Assembly: GCF_000368265.1 (NCBI RefSeq)
Contig: NZ_KB851218.1
Span: 186,001-250,000 of the forward strand
Direction of reading: 5' to 3'
DNA from: Acinetobacter brisouisimilis
GTDB taxonomy: Bacteria; Pseudomonadota; Gammaproteobacteria; Pseudomonadales; Moraxellaceae
DNA: 64,000 nucleotides
Within the stretch, counting starts at the first letter, position 1, and every line of letters starts with the position of its first letter. Below the pieces are notes generated by a model that saw only the letters and a list, made by a program, of their open reading frames with translations, was not told the DNA's origin and did no database searches. Positions 31,501 through 41,065 of this stretch are shown piece by piece. A program made the translations under genes and the position numbers.

Positions 31501-31676
31501 TCAGCAGACAACCCAGGAACTTGTGTCGTGACCTGCACAGTGACATCATCAAGTTCTGGATACGCTTCTACTTTCATCACTTTCCATGAGTACATGCCAT
31601 AAATTGCGAGAATAATGGCAATCGCCCAAACCAAGTGACGGCGACGGAAAAATAAGGCAATCAGACGATTAATCAT
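28581..31676 (-). CDS. Heavy-metal RND efflux pump, CzcA-type
   Basis: A 1031-aa inner-membrane proton antiporter of the HME-RND group. Helix 4 has DFGIIVDGAIVVME, so D392, D398 and E405 match the proton-relay D, D and E of CzcA. CusA-type VDAAIVMIEN is absent, which argues against Cu/Ag and for a divalent metal such as Zn, Co, Cd or Ni. The Asn usually following the Glu is replaced by Ala (MEAILRRR). Start at 31676 gives MINRLIALFFRRR; it overlaps the adaptor stop by 8 nt. No regulator gene is adjacent. Confidence 0.9.
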   Translation of the reverse strand: MINRLIALFFRRRHLVWAIAIILAIYGMYSWKVMKVEAYPELDDVTVQVTTQVPGLSAEDVEQQITTPLERSLYSTPGVTTIRSSSTFALSLITLVFDSKDDYFARQRVMERLSSVTLPAGAQPSLGPLSGSGGEIYRYTLESENKNLMQLSEIQRWVVMPAFKQVAGVADVNNFGGLTKEFRMELDPAKMQQYGVVLNDVTTAINSSSSDAGGGRITRGEQSYVVRGVGQVHSLEDLSSVVVTQKNGMPIYLKDLGKLVIGHQEREGIVGKDYNPDTLEGIVLMTKYQNPSTVLDGVHAKVDQLNKQLAPQGVKIVPYIDRDSLVKLTVDKVTHTVMEGVGLVLIVLILFLGSPRSAIIAAVAIPAALVTVFILMNFTNMPANLFSLGAIDFGIIVDGAIVVMEAILRRREEEPDVVLGEQDILETLSYVGRPIFFATLIIITAYLPLFAFERAEGKLFTPMAITVSYALLGALVCAIALIPGLAYVALKKPRKVFENKPLIWLTEKYRKVLTTLLFRPVIVYSITILSLVAVVLLGARTGREFLPELDEGALWLQVQLPTGISLDKSSEMATNLRRVLLKHPEVSYAVSQVGRSDDGTDPWTPSHIEMPVGLKPYSEWPNGETKAQFIKKLGQEFSQMPGYDIGISQPIIDGVNDAVGGAHSPLVLRIYGPDLKEGRRIGDQVVDILKGIRGTASASLFQEPPIPQVMIKVNREAAARYGISIADISALIQTGVGSTPIIPVYVDARQYNVTVSFPKNAKNSPAELGALQLNSASGAKIPLAQVADISLKTGESTISHEQGERQITVRIDNRGRDLTSYLAEAQQKINAQVKLDPSKYHMEWAGQFQSQDRAEKRLGFIMILVIGMMGALLFFQFGRFRQVLLILGVVPLATLGGLIALNVTGNTLNVASAVGFIALFGVSVQNGIIMVANFRRARGDGLDLDQSIITAASERLRPVLMTATVASIGMLPAALATGVGTDVQRNLATVVVGGLIVSTLLTLFIVPVFYYVIEKFAENKKWNMPGRRSHR

Positions 31677-32844
31677 TGAGTAGCACTCCACCACTAACAA
31701 TCACGCGATCTGATGGATTTAAGCCAGAGACAATCTGCACATCAGTATCATTTTCACTGCCCAATTCCACCACTTTTCGCACATAAGTATGCGGCTTTGT
31801 TTCTACAAAAACGGTGATTTGTTCATTATTCATCAGCAACGCAGACTGCGGCACAGTAATTTTCTGTTGGTTATTATTTTTAATTTGCACCGTCGCAAAC
31901 ATATTTGGCTTCAATTTCATATTGGTGTTATCAAATAAAATACGAGCCTTGGTGCGGCGGGTGTCGCTATCTAAAACATTACTGATATTCCCTATACGCC
32001 CATGAAACACTTGGTTTGGATATGCTGGGAAAGTCACATCGACCTCTAACCCTGTATGTACCTGATTCAGCTGTGCTTCTGGAATATTTGCAGTGACCCA
32101 GACCTGATCAAAATTTGCGATGGTCAAAATGGCATTAGTATTGTCATTGATAAATGAGCCAAGACCTACATTTAAAGCCGTGACATCACCATTGATTGGA
32201 GAAACAATCGGTAAAAAGGCTTCGGAGCCTGAAAGTTTTGCACCATGTCCCGCTAGGGTTTTTAAACGTTGCGTTGCACGTTCATATTCGTCTTTGGCTT
32301 GAATTTGTGTACTTTGAGCCGCTTCCAAATCTTTATTGGCATTCGCACCAATCGCATTGACTTCACGCGCACGTTTTAAGCTGGCATTGGCTAAACTCAA
32401 ACTATCTTTGGCTTTACTCACATCTGCATACGCTTGGGCTAAATCTCCAGAGCTCATGATCGCAAGCACTTGCCCTTTGTGAACATGATCGCCAATTTTT
32501 ACATTGAGTTGAACGATACGACCTGTCAGTGGAGGCTCAATATTGGCAGATGCTGCCGTATTAGCCTCAACCATGCCAGGGAAGCTGATCACTTGAGCCG
32601 AACCGCCTGAACTCACAGGCATGACTTTGAGATGGCTGATTAAAGGTGAATGATTCGGTACAATATATTCATCCCCTTGATGTTTAAACATTTCAGGTGG
32701 AGGGCTAGAATTTTTAGCTTCAGCAGGTTCATTTTTATGAAATAACACGATCCAAATAAGACCTATCAGCAAACATCCTCCGAATGCAATAGCCAACTTT
32801 GAACCGACAGATAGTTTTGAAGCGTTATGATTGGTTGAAGGCAT
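31669..32844 (-). CDS. RND efflux periplasmic adaptor subunit (CzcB-type)
   Basis: A 391-aa membrane-fusion protein that links pump and channel. An N-terminal helix (about 16-34, IAFGGCLLIGLIWIVLF) anchors it. The lipoyl halves (GRIVQLNVKIGDHVHKGQVLA and SPINGDVTALNVGLGSFI) flank a coiled-coil hairpin, and beta-barrel and membrane-proximal domains follow. No His-rich metal-binding N-terminus like that of CzcB is present. It is the first gene of the three-gene operon. Confidence 0.92.
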   Translation of the reverse strand: MPSTNHNASKLSVGSKLAIAFGGCLLIGLIWIVLFHKNEPAEAKNSSPPPEMFKHQGDEYIVPNHSPLISHLKVMPVSSGGSAQVISFPGMVEANTAASANIEPPLTGRIVQLNVKIGDHVHKGQVLAIMSSGDLAQAYADVSKAKDSLSLANASLKRAREVNAIGANANKDLEAAQSTQIQAKDEYERATQRLKTLAGHGAKLSGSEAFLPIVSPINGDVTALNVGLGSFINDNTNAILTIANFDQVWVTANIPEAQLNQVHTGLEVDVTFPAYPNQVFHGRIGNISNVLDSDTRRTKARILFDNTNMKLKPNMFATVQIKNNNQQKITVPQSALLMNNEQITVFVETKPHTYVRKVVELGSENDTDVQIVSGLNPSDRVIVSGGVLLND

Positions 32845-33366
32845 AGTCTGGCTACCTTAAATCGTATTGGATTCGTGATTTTTTAAAAATCGACCTACTT
32901 AAAGCGCGTACATCATATAAATTAAAAATTAAACAAAAATTAAAAAGAATCTAAAAAAAATAAATTAAATAATTGAAATATATTTAAAAATTAAACCAAA
33001 TACTCCAGATTATAATTCTCTAAAATGACAAGTTAATGATATAAAATTTTAATATTTATGATTATTTTAATCTAATTAAACATAGCAGCGTTATACCAAA
33101 CGACTCATGATGATTTATTCAACAATACTATTCACAAATATGTAGCATTCATCCACTCAAATCTACTACATTATGAATTTAACTGTAAAACCTCTCTTCT
33201 TTTATTGATCTATTTTCTTCAACTATGAACTAAATATAAAAAAGTTAAAACAATCATGAAAGCGACCCAATTGTTAGAATGTCGTCAAACAATAAAACCT
33301 GCAACAGCACACATAAAAAAAGCTGAATCTAAATGGATTCAGCTTTTTTTATCTTATTCATCTAGA
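32845..33366. other. 522-bp very AT-rich region upstream of the RND operon
   Basis: No gene seen. It must hold the efflux operon promoter and, at its right edge, the terminator of the H-NS-like gene. The A- and T-tracts between about 32925 and 33070 are the sort of sequence H-NS proteins bind. No clear metal-regulator inverted repeat is visible to me. Confidence 0.6.
33314..33350 (-). terminator. Rho-independent terminator of the H-NS-like gene
   Basis: AAAAAAGCTGAATC/GATTCAGCTTTTTT stem, loop TAAATG, with T-run on the minus strand, 16 bp past the stop. Confidence 0.88.
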
Positions 33367-33690
33367 TTAGATCAAGAAGTCTTCCAAGCTTGCGCCTTTT
33401 TCCAACTCAGTCACTAACCAGCGAGGTTGTTTACCACGACCAGTCCAAGTTTCTTCTGGGTTGTTTTTATTACGGTAGCGTGGCTCAACAGTTTTACGCG
33501 TTGGGCTTTTACGTTTTTGAGCGCCATATTCAAGTAGTTGCTCAATTGTTAAACCAAGACCTGAAGCAATTTCAATCACTTGATTATAAGCATCTTGAAT
33601 TGCCTGTTCTTTTTTAGAAGCAATTAAAACTTCCGCTTCACGTTGTAAGCGTTTTAACTCTTCAACAGATAAAGTACTAATGTCTTGCAC
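33367..33690 (-). CDS. H-NS-family nucleoid-associated protein
   Basis: A 107-aa DNA-binding protein. The N-terminal coiled-coil for oligomerisation (about 5-55) is followed by the H-NS C-terminal domain with TWTGRGKQPRW at 81-91, whose GRG-type hook inserts into the minor groove of AT-rich DNA and silences genes. Acinetobacter H-NS is of this short form. GGAGAAA lies before the ATG. It is monocistronic. Adjacent AT-rich intergenic regions may bind it, which is an inference. Confidence 0.93.
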   Translation of the reverse strand: MQDISTLSVEELKRLQREAEVLIASKKEQAIQDAYNQVIEIASGLGLTIEQLLEYGAQKRKSPTRKTVEPRYRNKNNPEETWTGRGKQPRWLVTELEKGASLEDFLI

Positions 33691-33893
33691 AGTTTTTCTC
33701 CAAATTCAGATTGGAATCTATTTAAAATAAACTTCCATGCCAAATATATTAATCTAATCATGATTATTAAGTATAGAGAAAAGCCAAAGAAATAACTTAT
33801 TTTTACAACATCAATCGCTTTTTATTTTTTAATCATAAAACCTCTAGTTTCATATTTTTAATATCCTGATATTCGAATTGCAAAATTATTCAG

Positions 33894-35090
33894 CTATAAA
33901 TTTACTTTTAAAAAGTTCGTATTACTCTCAAACAGTAAATTAAGCTGTTGTACCAGAACTTCATTATCCTTTAACTGGTTTTTAATTCTTAAATAACTCA
34001 TTAATATATTATCTGGATATAATTCTAATAATTTTTCTGCTTCAGAAAAACGACCTGTTTCCTGATAAATAAACCATCTTGCAAAACTAAATATAGGAAT
34101 ATTTGGGTATTTCGCTTCCCACATATTTAACTGTTGTTCAATTTTATCATATGCAGGTGTTTGTTTTAACAATTGTTTTTCAAACCACAAATAAAAAACC
34201 TCCTGATCAAACAATTCGTTCAGTAATGTTTCAGCCAACATTTCATGCGCCAGACTCATCTCTGGTAACCGCGCTAAAACCTTCAACCATAACACTTTAT
34301 TTTCACGGGTTGTGTCATGCAGCTTCGTCTCTTTAAACTCTTCATAACGCTGCTGTAAATGATTTAAATCTTCTGGGCTAGCTTGATCAAAGGCAATTAA
34401 AATCTGCTGCAACCAACGGGTTTTATCAATATCATTGAGCTGCCCAAACTGACTACTTTGCACATACAGCCACGGAAACTGCACCGCAAACTGTCCCCAA
34501 AGCAAGGTTAAACGCTGCAGATATCCCTGCTGAATGTCTTTTAGCCAAGGAGATAATTCATGCTGAGATAAAAATTCCAAATGGGTTAATGCATGATTAG
34601 GGTTTTGTTCAGATAAATAAATTTCAATTCGCTGTAATTCTGCCAATTCAAACGCCATGGCAGGACTATGTTCAAGCATATTTAATGCTGATTTTGCATC
34701 ACCCTGCTTCCAGAGGAAAAATGCATGAATCACTTCATTTAATAAATTAGATTGTTTAAAAATCCCTTCAACCATATCCCTTTTTTCTTGATTGGCATCT
34801 AATAACCACAATACCGCCATTTTTTCATAAGGATGCAAATGTTCGAAATTAAATACTTTCTGTTTTCTTTGTTCAAGTCGGGAAAAATAACGTTTAAATA
34901 GCAACCATAATACCTGTCCAATCAGGCTCAGTATGACCAGCGAAATTAATAATGCCCAAACATTACTCTGAATTTGCCAATGTCGAAAATAAACATAGAC
35001 ATAACCTGCGCCATATCCATAACTCAGGATACTCACCAGCGCAATTAAAAGCAGCAGCACAAATGCATAAGAATATAAAATCTGTTTCAT
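33894..35090 (-). CDS. hemY: HemY-like protein, TPR-repeat inner-membrane protein
   Basis: A 398-aa protein with two N-terminal transmembrane helices (about 5-28 and 44-66) and a helical, TPR-like rest, as in gammaproteobacterial HemY (not protoporphyrinogen oxidase). It is the last gene of hemC-hemD-hemX-hemY, 9 bp after hemX. Its role in heme synthesis is undefined, though HemY has been linked to enzyme coordination in late tetrapyrrole synthesis. Confidence 0.85.
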   Translation of the reverse strand: MKQILYSYAFVLLLLIALVSILSYGYGAGYVYVYFRHWQIQSNVWALLISLVILSLIGQVLWLLFKRYFSRLEQRKQKVFNFEHLHPYEKMAVLWLLDANQEKRDMVEGIFKQSNLLNEVIHAFFLWKQGDAKSALNMLEHSPAMAFELAELQRIEIYLSEQNPNHALTHLEFLSQHELSPWLKDIQQGYLQRLTLLWGQFAVQFPWLYVQSSQFGQLNDIDKTRWLQQILIAFDQASPEDLNHLQQRYEEFKETKLHDTTRENKVLWLKVLARLPEMSLAHEMLAETLLNELFDQEVFYLWFEKQLLKQTPAYDKIEQQLNMWEAKYPNIPIFSFARWFIYQETGRFSEAEKLLELYPDNILMSYLRIKNQLKDNEVLVQQLNLLFESNTNFLKVNL

Positions 35091-35099
35091 GCCTGACCT

Positions 35100-35936
35100 C
35101 TAATTCAATATTGCCAGTGCAGTGAGTTTCGGCATAGTCACAGCAGGCAGCTGCTTGGCTTTTTCAAGTAATACACTTAAAGCATGGCGATTAAATGTCG
35201 GTGCTTGACGCAATAACTGATTTACATCTAACAATGTTTGCTGATATTCATCATATTGGCCAGATTCAAGCAATTGTTTTGCGAGTACCAGACGTATTTG
35301 CATTTCTTTTAATACCAGCCGTTGATTCATTAATTCAGTTTGTGGCTGGTCTGTTGATTCGACTTTAAACCAGCGATTCCAAAAATGCTTTTGCTGTACA
35401 GGCTGATATTGCTGAGTTTGACTCAATAATAATTGATTTAATTGCTGATCCATTTGGCGAAATATTAAATGTAACTGATCTAGCTGATTTTGATGGTTAT
35501 CATGATATTGCTGAATATTTTGTAAATCTTGAGTAATTGCCTGATATAAACTTTGTTGCAGGGCAGGTGATAAATCATAAGCTGCAATCTCCTGATTGAG
35601 CTTTTGCAATTGTTGAAATGCATAAACGTCCTGTTGCTGCTGTAAAGCAAACTGTACCAGTTGCAACTGCTGCTTCACCAAAATAATCGGATTAAGCGCA
35701 TGTACAGCAGCACTTTCACTACTGGCAACATCTGAAGCAGTCGCCCCTGACGTATCGGGTGCAAGTTGACGTTGTAATGCCACTAACTGGTCATTGGCAT
35801 TGGCATTGGCTTGTTCGCTATGCAAAATCCGCGTTTGTAGCTCTTGTAATTGCTTGGAGTTTTGCATCAGATCGTAATTGAGTTTTACCATCCAAGCGAC
35901 AATCAATAGACTTAAAGCCACAAATAACTTTCTCAT
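35100..35936 (-). CDS. hemX: HemX-like membrane protein
   Basis: A 278-aa protein with an N-terminal anchor (about 4-20) and a Gln-rich helical, coiled-coil domain. It is labelled uroporphyrinogen-III C-methyltransferase in many genomes but has no SAM-binding fold visible. Its start overlaps the hemD stop by 4 nt (ATGA). The sequence is very Gln-rich (e.g. QQQQDVYAFQQLQKLNQ). Confidence 0.83.
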   Translation of the reverse strand: MRKLFVALSLLIVAWMVKLNYDLMQNSKQLQELQTRILHSEQANANANDQLVALQRQLAPDTSGATASDVASSESAAVHALNPIILVKQQLQLVQFALQQQQDVYAFQQLQKLNQEIAAYDLSPALQQSLYQAITQDLQNIQQYHDNHQNQLDQLHLIFRQMDQQLNQLLLSQTQQYQPVQQKHFWNRWFKVESTDQPQTELMNQRLVLKEMQIRLVLAKQLLESGQYDEYQQTLLDVNQLLRQAPTFNRHALSVLLEKAKQLPAVTMPKLTALAILN

Positions 35937-36697
35937 GCTGTGCCTTTTTGTTTTAACAGAAAGTTGCGTATGCTCTCTGGGTCTAAACTTTCAAGCTGCT
36001 GCACAGCGGGAATGTGCTGCTGAAGCAACAATTGCGTTAAGCGTTGCCCTAAAGTGAGATACTGACATTTAGATAAAATTTCAGGGGTATTTTGACATAG
36101 TTTGACCCAGTTCAACCAACTGGCTTCACTACTTATACAAACAAAGATAGGCTGTGTCATTGCCAGCAAGCGTGGGGATAATTGCTGAAACTGTATTGTG
36201 GTCTGTGCGGGACACTGGCGCTGATACAGTACAAAATTCAAAATATTGACACCGCGCTGCTGTAAGGCATCCATCATGAACTGTCGTCCACCACGCCCCC
36301 GCCAAAATACCACATGCTGAAGATGCAAACCCTGCAACACAGGAAGCTGCAGCATACCTTCAGAGTTCTCAACATCTGGAACACTGGCCGTAATGCCATA
36401 GTACTGCAAACTGCGTGCCGTTGCCTGCCCCACTGCAATCCACTGCACCTGTTTCAAAGTGGACAGTTCGATTTGGCTTGCCTGTAAATACCGCATCCCC
36501 ACATCAACCGCCGTAGGGCTGACGGCTACAATCACCTGAACGTGCAGCAATTGCTGATATAATGAAGCAAGCTCTGCGGAATAGGGTATTGCCTTTAATT
36601 CCAGTAAAGGCAATTCCACTACTTCAATCTGGTCTTGTTGCAGGATTTGCGTCAGGGCTTGCGCACGCTCGATTGGGCGAGTATTCAGCAGAAGCAT
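35933..36697 (-). CDS. hemD: Uroporphyrinogen-III synthase
   Basis: A 254-aa enzyme that cyclises hydroxymethylbilane with ring-D inversion to uroporphyrinogen III. The N-terminal LLLNTRPIERAQAL, VSPTAVDVGMRYL and WIAVGQATARSL fit the two-domain HemD fold; HemD proteins are poorly conserved, so context matters. The ATG at 36697 comes one base after the hemC stop; a GTG at 36733 would overlap hemC and lack homology. Confidence 0.9.
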   Translation of the reverse strand: MLLLNTRPIERAQALTQILQQDQIEVVELPLLELKAIPYSAELASLYQQLLHVQVIVAVSPTAVDVGMRYLQASQIELSTLKQVQWIAVGQATARSLQYYGITASVPDVENSEGMLQLPVLQGLHLQHVVFWRGRGGRQFMMDALQQRGVNILNFVLYQRQCPAQTTIQFQQLSPRLLAMTQPIFVCISSEASWLNWVKLCQNTPEILSKCQYLTLGQRLTQLLLQQHIPAVQQLESLDPESIRNFLLKQKGTA

Positions 36698-36698
36698 T

Positions 36699-37619
36699 TT
36701 AGTGGTGCAGCGCTTTGAGTAATTCACCTGCACCTTGAGCCAGCAATTGCTGTGCTAATTGCACACCCAGCTGCTCAGCTTGCTCCACAGCACCTGTCAC
36801 CTGATCTTTCAATAACACGACACCATCGATACTCCCCACCCGACCTTCTAGATGTAATTGCTGATCTTGCAAAGTGGCAAAACCTGCAATCGGCACTTGG
36901 CATCCACCTTCTAGATACGCATTAAATGCCCGCTCAGCACGTACACAATATTGAGTTTCAGCATGTGCCAAAGGTGCGATCAAATCCAAAACTGCCTGAT
37001 CCTGAGCACGACATTCCAAGCCCAAAGCACCTTGTCCAACCGCAGGTAAACTCATGTCTGCGCTAACATGATGACGAATACGTTGTTCCAAACCTAAACG
37101 CTTTAATCCTGCACTGGCTAAAATAATGGCATCGTACTGACCTTCATCCAGTTTTCCAAGACGAGTGCCCACATTGCCACGTAAATCTTTAATCACCAAA
37201 TCAGGACGCTGCTGCAAAATCTGACACTTACGGCGCAAACTAGACGTCCCCACTACTGCACCTTGTGGCAACTCATCAAAATGTGCGTAATGATTGGAAA
37301 CAAAAGCATCAAACGGGTTTTCACGCTCGCAAATAACCGCCAGCGTTAAGCCTTCAGGCAGTTGCATTGGAACATCTTTCATAGAATGAACCGCTAGATC
37401 GGCACGACCATCGAGCAAGGCACTTTCTAGCTCTTTGACAAATAAACCTTTTCCACCAATTTTTGCTAAAGGTGTATCAAGGATTTTGTCCCCTTGAGTG
37501 ACAAAAGTCACCAATTCTACGGTTAACTGCGGGTAAAGCTGCTCAAGACGACTTTTTATATGCTCGGCTTGCCATAATGCCAGAGGGCTTTGACGGGTCG
37601 CAATTTTCAAAATATTCAT
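36699..37619 (-). CDS. hemC: Porphobilinogen deaminase (hydroxymethylbilane synthase)
   Basis: A 306-aa enzyme that joins four porphobilinogens on a dipyrromethane cofactor. Key parts: [13 protein letters not shown] (N-terminus), [35 protein letters not shown] and the cofactor-attaching Cys in [14 protein letters not shown]. The start is the ATG at 37619 by comparison with the family; a GTG at 37652 would add 11 residues. It follows algR by 84 bp in the same direction, as in Pseudomonas. Confidence 0.96.
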   Translation of the reverse strand: MNILKIATRQSPLALWQAEHIKSRLEQLYPQLTVELVTFVTQGDKILDTPLAKIGGKGLFVKELESALLDGRADLAVHSMKDVPMQLPEGLTLAVICERENPFDAFVSNHYAHFDELPQGAVVGTSSLRRKCQILQQRPDLVIKDLRGNVGTRLGKLDEGQYDAIILASAGLKRLGLEQRIRHHVSADMSLPAVGQGALGLECRAQDQAVLDLIAPLAHAETQYCVRAERAFNAYLEGGCQVPIAGFATLQDQQLHLEGRVGSIDGVVLLKDQVTGAVEQAEQLGVQLAQQLLAQGAGELLKALHH

Positions 37620-37703
37620 AATGGATGAAGCCTGAGCATCGAGATGATGCACTAAACTTAACCTGATCTAATAAAAATGCAAGTCCCAAGCCTAAAAAAC
37701 TGT

Positions 37704-38441
37704 TTAGAGTTGCTGTATAGACTCGCGAAGCTGAGGCAAATGCCGTCGGCTAATCACCAAACGCTCAGCGACATCACGTAACCGCACCTGATACTGTCCA
37801 GAACAAATACTTTCAATTCCATCTAAAAATTTGATGGATACCAAGGCATTGCGATGAATTCGAATAAACTGGTCAGCAAACTCCAGTTCCAGATCTTTTA
37901 ATGTTTCATCAATCAAGACACTACCCTTTTGATGACGAATGGTGACATATTTCTGATCTGCCAGAAAATAATACACCTGCTCAATCGGAATCAGTTCAAC
38001 CCCCCGATGAGACTTTGCGGTAATGTGCTGGCGCTGTTTTTTGGATATTTGACTGGATGATTGTTGAAACTGGCTGACTTGTGCCTGATTGGGTTTACAG
38101 ACTTGATCGAGGACTTCACACAATTCATTTTTGGCAATCGGTTTGAGTAAATAAGCTTGTGCCTGAGACTGAAAAGCCTGTAAAGCATGCTGATCATACG
38201 CTGTACAAAAAATGATGGCGGGTTTGATCTCAAGATGCGCCAATTGGCGGGCGCAGCTTAACCCATCTATTTCGGGCATTTGAATATCGAGCAATACCAC
38301 ATCAGGCTCATACTCTAGAACCAAATCGTAGACTTGCCCACCATGTTCAGCTGTTGCCACCACCTGATGCCCCAAATCACTGACCAAACGCACCAATCGT
38401 TCAACAGCTAGAGGCTCATCATCACAAATTAAAATATCCAT
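37704..38441 (-). CDS. algR: LytTR-family response regulator, AlgR-like
   Basis: A 245-aa regulator: receiver domain (D7, D8, phosphoacceptor D52 in LLDIQMPEIDG, K at KPIAKNE) and a C-terminal LytTR DNA-binding domain (from about 140, RGVELIPIEQVYYFLADQKYV to RRHLPQL). Its place between the algZ-like kinase and hemC is the same as in Pseudomonas, where AlgR controls alginate, twitching and virulence. The regulon here is unknown. Confidence 0.9.
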   Translation of the reverse strand: MDILICDDEPLAVERLVRLVSDLGHQVVATAEHGGQVYDLVLEYEPDVVLLDIQMPEIDGLSCARQLAHLEIKPAIIFCTAYDQHALQAFQSQAQAYLLKPIAKNELCEVLDQVCKPNQAQVSQFQQSSSQISKKQRQHITAKSHRGVELIPIEQVYYFLADQKYVTIRHQKGSVLIDETLKDLELEFADQFIRIHRNALVSIKFLDGIESICSGQYQVRLRDVAERLVISRRHLPQLRESIQQL

Positions 38442-38485
38442 ACGCGCTTTATATTCCCCGATTTGCTGTGTATGTCATCCGTTTG

Positions 38486-39628
38486 TTATTGATACGGATA
38501 GGTTAAGATTGTGGTAAAGATGCCCTGCCCTGCAAAACATTGAATATAGGCAGCATCGCCATAATAGGCACGTAGCCGTTGTTTAACATTTTCTAATGCA
38601 ATGCCATTGCCTTGGCGTTGCCCTTGTTGTTCTTGTAAATATGGATTAGTAATCACAATATTAACTTGTCGGTCGAGAATCTCTACCAATAAACTGATCT
38701 TACACGGACTGCTTATTTTTTCAACACCATGAAAAATACTATTTTCAAGTAAAGGCTGCAAACTCAGGACTGGAATCTGAATATATTGCAGTGCCTGAAT
38801 ATCAGGCAAGCGCCAATCCATCTGCAAACGATCCCGTAGGCGAATCTGTTCAATCGCAATATATTGTCGGCAAATCTGGAGTTCTTCTGCCAAGCTCACC
38901 AATTTGAGTTCCTGAAAACTCACCCGAAACAGACGCGACAGATTAATCAGCATCTCTTCTGCTTTATCGGGATCAACCGCAATCAAACTGACCACACTGT
39001 TTAAGCTATTAAACAAGAAATGCGGCTGAATCCGTGCCTGCATGGCCTGAATTCGCGCCTGCAATTCGCTATGTTGCTGCTTGAGCCACTGATCGCGAAT
39101 ATACAGATAGCGTAGAGAAAATGCCCCCATGAGTACGCCATAGCTGAGATGCAACCCTGCATGATCAAATAACTGTTGCCAATCACCAAGCTGTCGCCAT
39201 CCAAAATGTATCATCAGCATCAATGCATTTAAGAAAATCGTGGTCAGAAGTACGATCCCTTGCAACAAAAAAAATGCTAATGTAAATACAACAACATGAT
39301 TTAAATGGTTTATTTTCGGCTGTATTTTCTGAATCACCACAATAAAAGCCAGAATCACCCAATAAATGTAGAGCAAATATTGCAGGACATGCCCCCAGTT
39401 CATGGCTTGCCAAGCCCCTGCTTCAGCCAGCATCAATACCACCGCCAAAATACTGCTGGCTGCAAATAATTCGATTAAGTGTTGCCAACGACCTATTTTC
39501 GTAAAAAAATAGGCTGACTGATTGTTCAGCACATCGCTACTCTGGGCTGAATGATGATCTTGAGCATCGGCAAGTTGCTGAGCTTTTGTTATACTGCTTT
39601 TTATTTTACTGAGCCGCCATGACCACAT
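38486..39628 (-). CDS. algZ: Sensor histidine kinase, AlgZ/FimS-like
   Basis: A 380-aa kinase of the LytS/His_kinase type. About four transmembrane helices (residues 50-170) are followed by the phosphoacceptor [11 protein letters not shown] (H203), an N-box [11 protein letters not shown] and a G-box [12 protein letters not shown]. It ends 44 bp before algR. The annotated ATG overlaps the first codons of divergent argH by 10 bp; a later start may be used, since the probable argH promoter lies inside this frame. Confidence 0.88.
   Translation of the reverse strand: MWSWRLSKIKSSITKAQQLADAQDHHSAQSSDVLNNQSAYFFTKIGRWQHLIELFAASSILAVVLMLAEAGAWQAMNWGHVLQYLLYIYWVILAFIVVIQKIQPKINHLNHVVVFTLAFFLLQGIVLLTTIFLNALMLMIHFGWRQLGDWQQLFDHAGLHLSYGVLMGAFSLRYLYIRDQWLKQQHSELQARIQAMQARIQPHFLFNSLNSVVSLIAVDPDKAEEMLINLSRLFRVSFQELKLVSLAEELQICRQYIAIEQIRLRDRLQMDWRLPDIQALQYIQIPVLSLQPLLENSIFHGVEKISSPCKISLLVEILDRQVNIVITNPYLQEQQGQRQGNGIALENVKQRLRAYYGDAAYIQCFAGQGIFTTILTYPYQ
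39567..39595 (+). promoter_or_regulatory. Candidate argH promoter inside the algZ N-terminal coding region
   Basis: TATACT (39590-39595) with TCGGCA (39567-39572) 17 nt upstream, 24 bp before the argH ATG. It lies within the first codons of algZ on the other strand. Confidence 0.4.
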
Positions 39629-41052
39629 CTTCTCATTCCTCTAATACTCCGCAAACCAATGAAACTTCAGGTATGTGGGGAGGTCGCTTTACCGAAGCTA
39701 CTGATGCTTTTGTTGCTGAATTTACTGCATCTGTGCAATTTGACCAACGTTTTTATCAACAAGATATCGCAGGTTCGATTGCACATGCCACCATGCTTGC
39801 CAAAGTCGGTGTTCTGACTGAAGCTGAACGTGATGATATTATTCAAGGCTTGACTGAAATTCGTCAGGAAATCGAAGCAGGTACTTTCGAATGGCGTATT
39901 GACCTTGAAGATGTTCACATGAACATCGAATCACGTCTGACCAACCGCATCGGCATCACAGGTAAAAAACTGCATACGGGTCGTAGCCGTAATGACCAAG
40001 TTGCAACTGATATCCGTTTATATGTACGTGACGAGATTGATGACATTCTCAAACTGCTCGAACGCCTACAAAAAGGAATTTTGGGTTTAGCTGCCAAAAA
40101 TACCACTACAATTATGCCAGGCTTCACCCATTTGCAAACGGCACAGCCCGTGACTTTTGGTCATCACCTTATGGCGTGGTTTGAAATGCTGGTACGTGAC
40201 AGCGAACGCCTAATCGACTGCCGTAAACGTGTTAACCGTATGCCGTTAGGTTCAGCAGCGCTTGCGGGCACAACCTATCCAATCGACCGTGCTTATACAG
40301 CCGAGTTGTTAGGTTTTGAAGCCGTCATCGAAAATTCACTGGATGCAGTTTCTGACCGTGATTTCGGCATTGAATTTAATGCTGCTGCATCGTTAATCAT
40401 GATGCACTTGTCACGTATGTCTGAAGAAATGATTTTGTGGACATCGGCACAGTTCAAGTTTGTGAACATTCCTGACCGCTTTTGCACAGGGTCATCGATC
40501 ATGCCACAAAAGAAAAACCCAGATGTTCCTGAGTTGATTCGTGGTAAAACAGGTCGCGTGTATGGTGACCTTATGAGCCTGTTGACTCTGATGAAAGGTC
40601 AACCGTTGGCATATAACAAAGACAACCAAGAAGATAAAGAACCTTTGTTTGATGCGATTGATACCGTTCGTGGTTCACTCATGGCATTTGCCGACATGAT
40701 TCCTGCACTGGTTCCAAATATTGAAATTATGCGTGAAGCGGCACTACGTGGTTTCTCAACCGCAACTGACTTGGCCGATTATTTGGTGAAAAAAGGCGTG
40801 GCATTCCGTGATGCACATGAAATTGTGGGTAAAGCAGTTGCGCTTGGCGTACAGGAATCAAAAGATTTGTCTGAACTCAGCCTTGAACAATTACAACAGT
40901 TCTCTGACCTGATCAGTGCAGATGTCTTTGAAAAAGCCTTAACCCTTGAGGCTTCTGTCAGCGCGCGTAACCACATCGGTGGTACTGCCCCTGTACAGGT
41001 TGCTGCAGCAATTGAGCGTGCTTATGTGCGTTTAGAAAAACTTTACGCTTAA
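39619..41052 (+). CDS. argH: Argininosuccinate lyase
   Basis: A 477-aa enzyme that splits argininosuccinate to arginine and fumarate, the last step of arginine synthesis. The fumarase-superfamily signature [12 protein letters not shown] (about residues 293-304) carries the catalytic Ser; [12 protein letters not shown] and AFMTHLQ-type [11 protein letters not shown] are present. It is divergent from algZ and followed 13 bp later by yggX. Confidence 0.97.
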   Translation: MTTSSHSSNTPQTNETSGMWGGRFTEATDAFVAEFTASVQFDQRFYQQDIAGSIAHATMLAKVGVLTEAERDDIIQGLTEIRQEIEAGTFEWRIDLEDVHMNIESRLTNRIGITGKKLHTGRSRNDQVATDIRLYVRDEIDDILKLLERLQKGILGLAAKNTTTIMPGFTHLQTAQPVTFGHHLMAWFEMLVRDSERLIDCRKRVNRMPLGSAALAGTTYPIDRAYTAELLGFEAVIENSLDAVSDRDFGIEFNAAASLIMMHLSRMSEEMILWTSAQFKFVNIPDRFCTGSSIMPQKKNPDVPELIRGKTGRVYGDLMSLLTLMKGQPLAYNKDNQEDKEPLFDAIDTVRGSLMAFADMIPALVPNIEIMREAALRGFSTATDLADYLVKKGVAFRDAHEIVGKAVALGVQESKDLSELSLEQLQQFSDLISADVFEKALTLEASVSARNHIGGTAPVQVAAAIERAYVRLEKLYA

Positions 41053-41065
41053 GGATTAATAAGAT

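Noticed and set aside
27082..32844. The RND operon as an AdeABC-type drug pump
   Set aside because: The pump has the heavy-metal D-D-E motif in helix 4 and a NodT/CzcC-type channel; drug-type HAE pumps lack this motif, and adeRS are not present.
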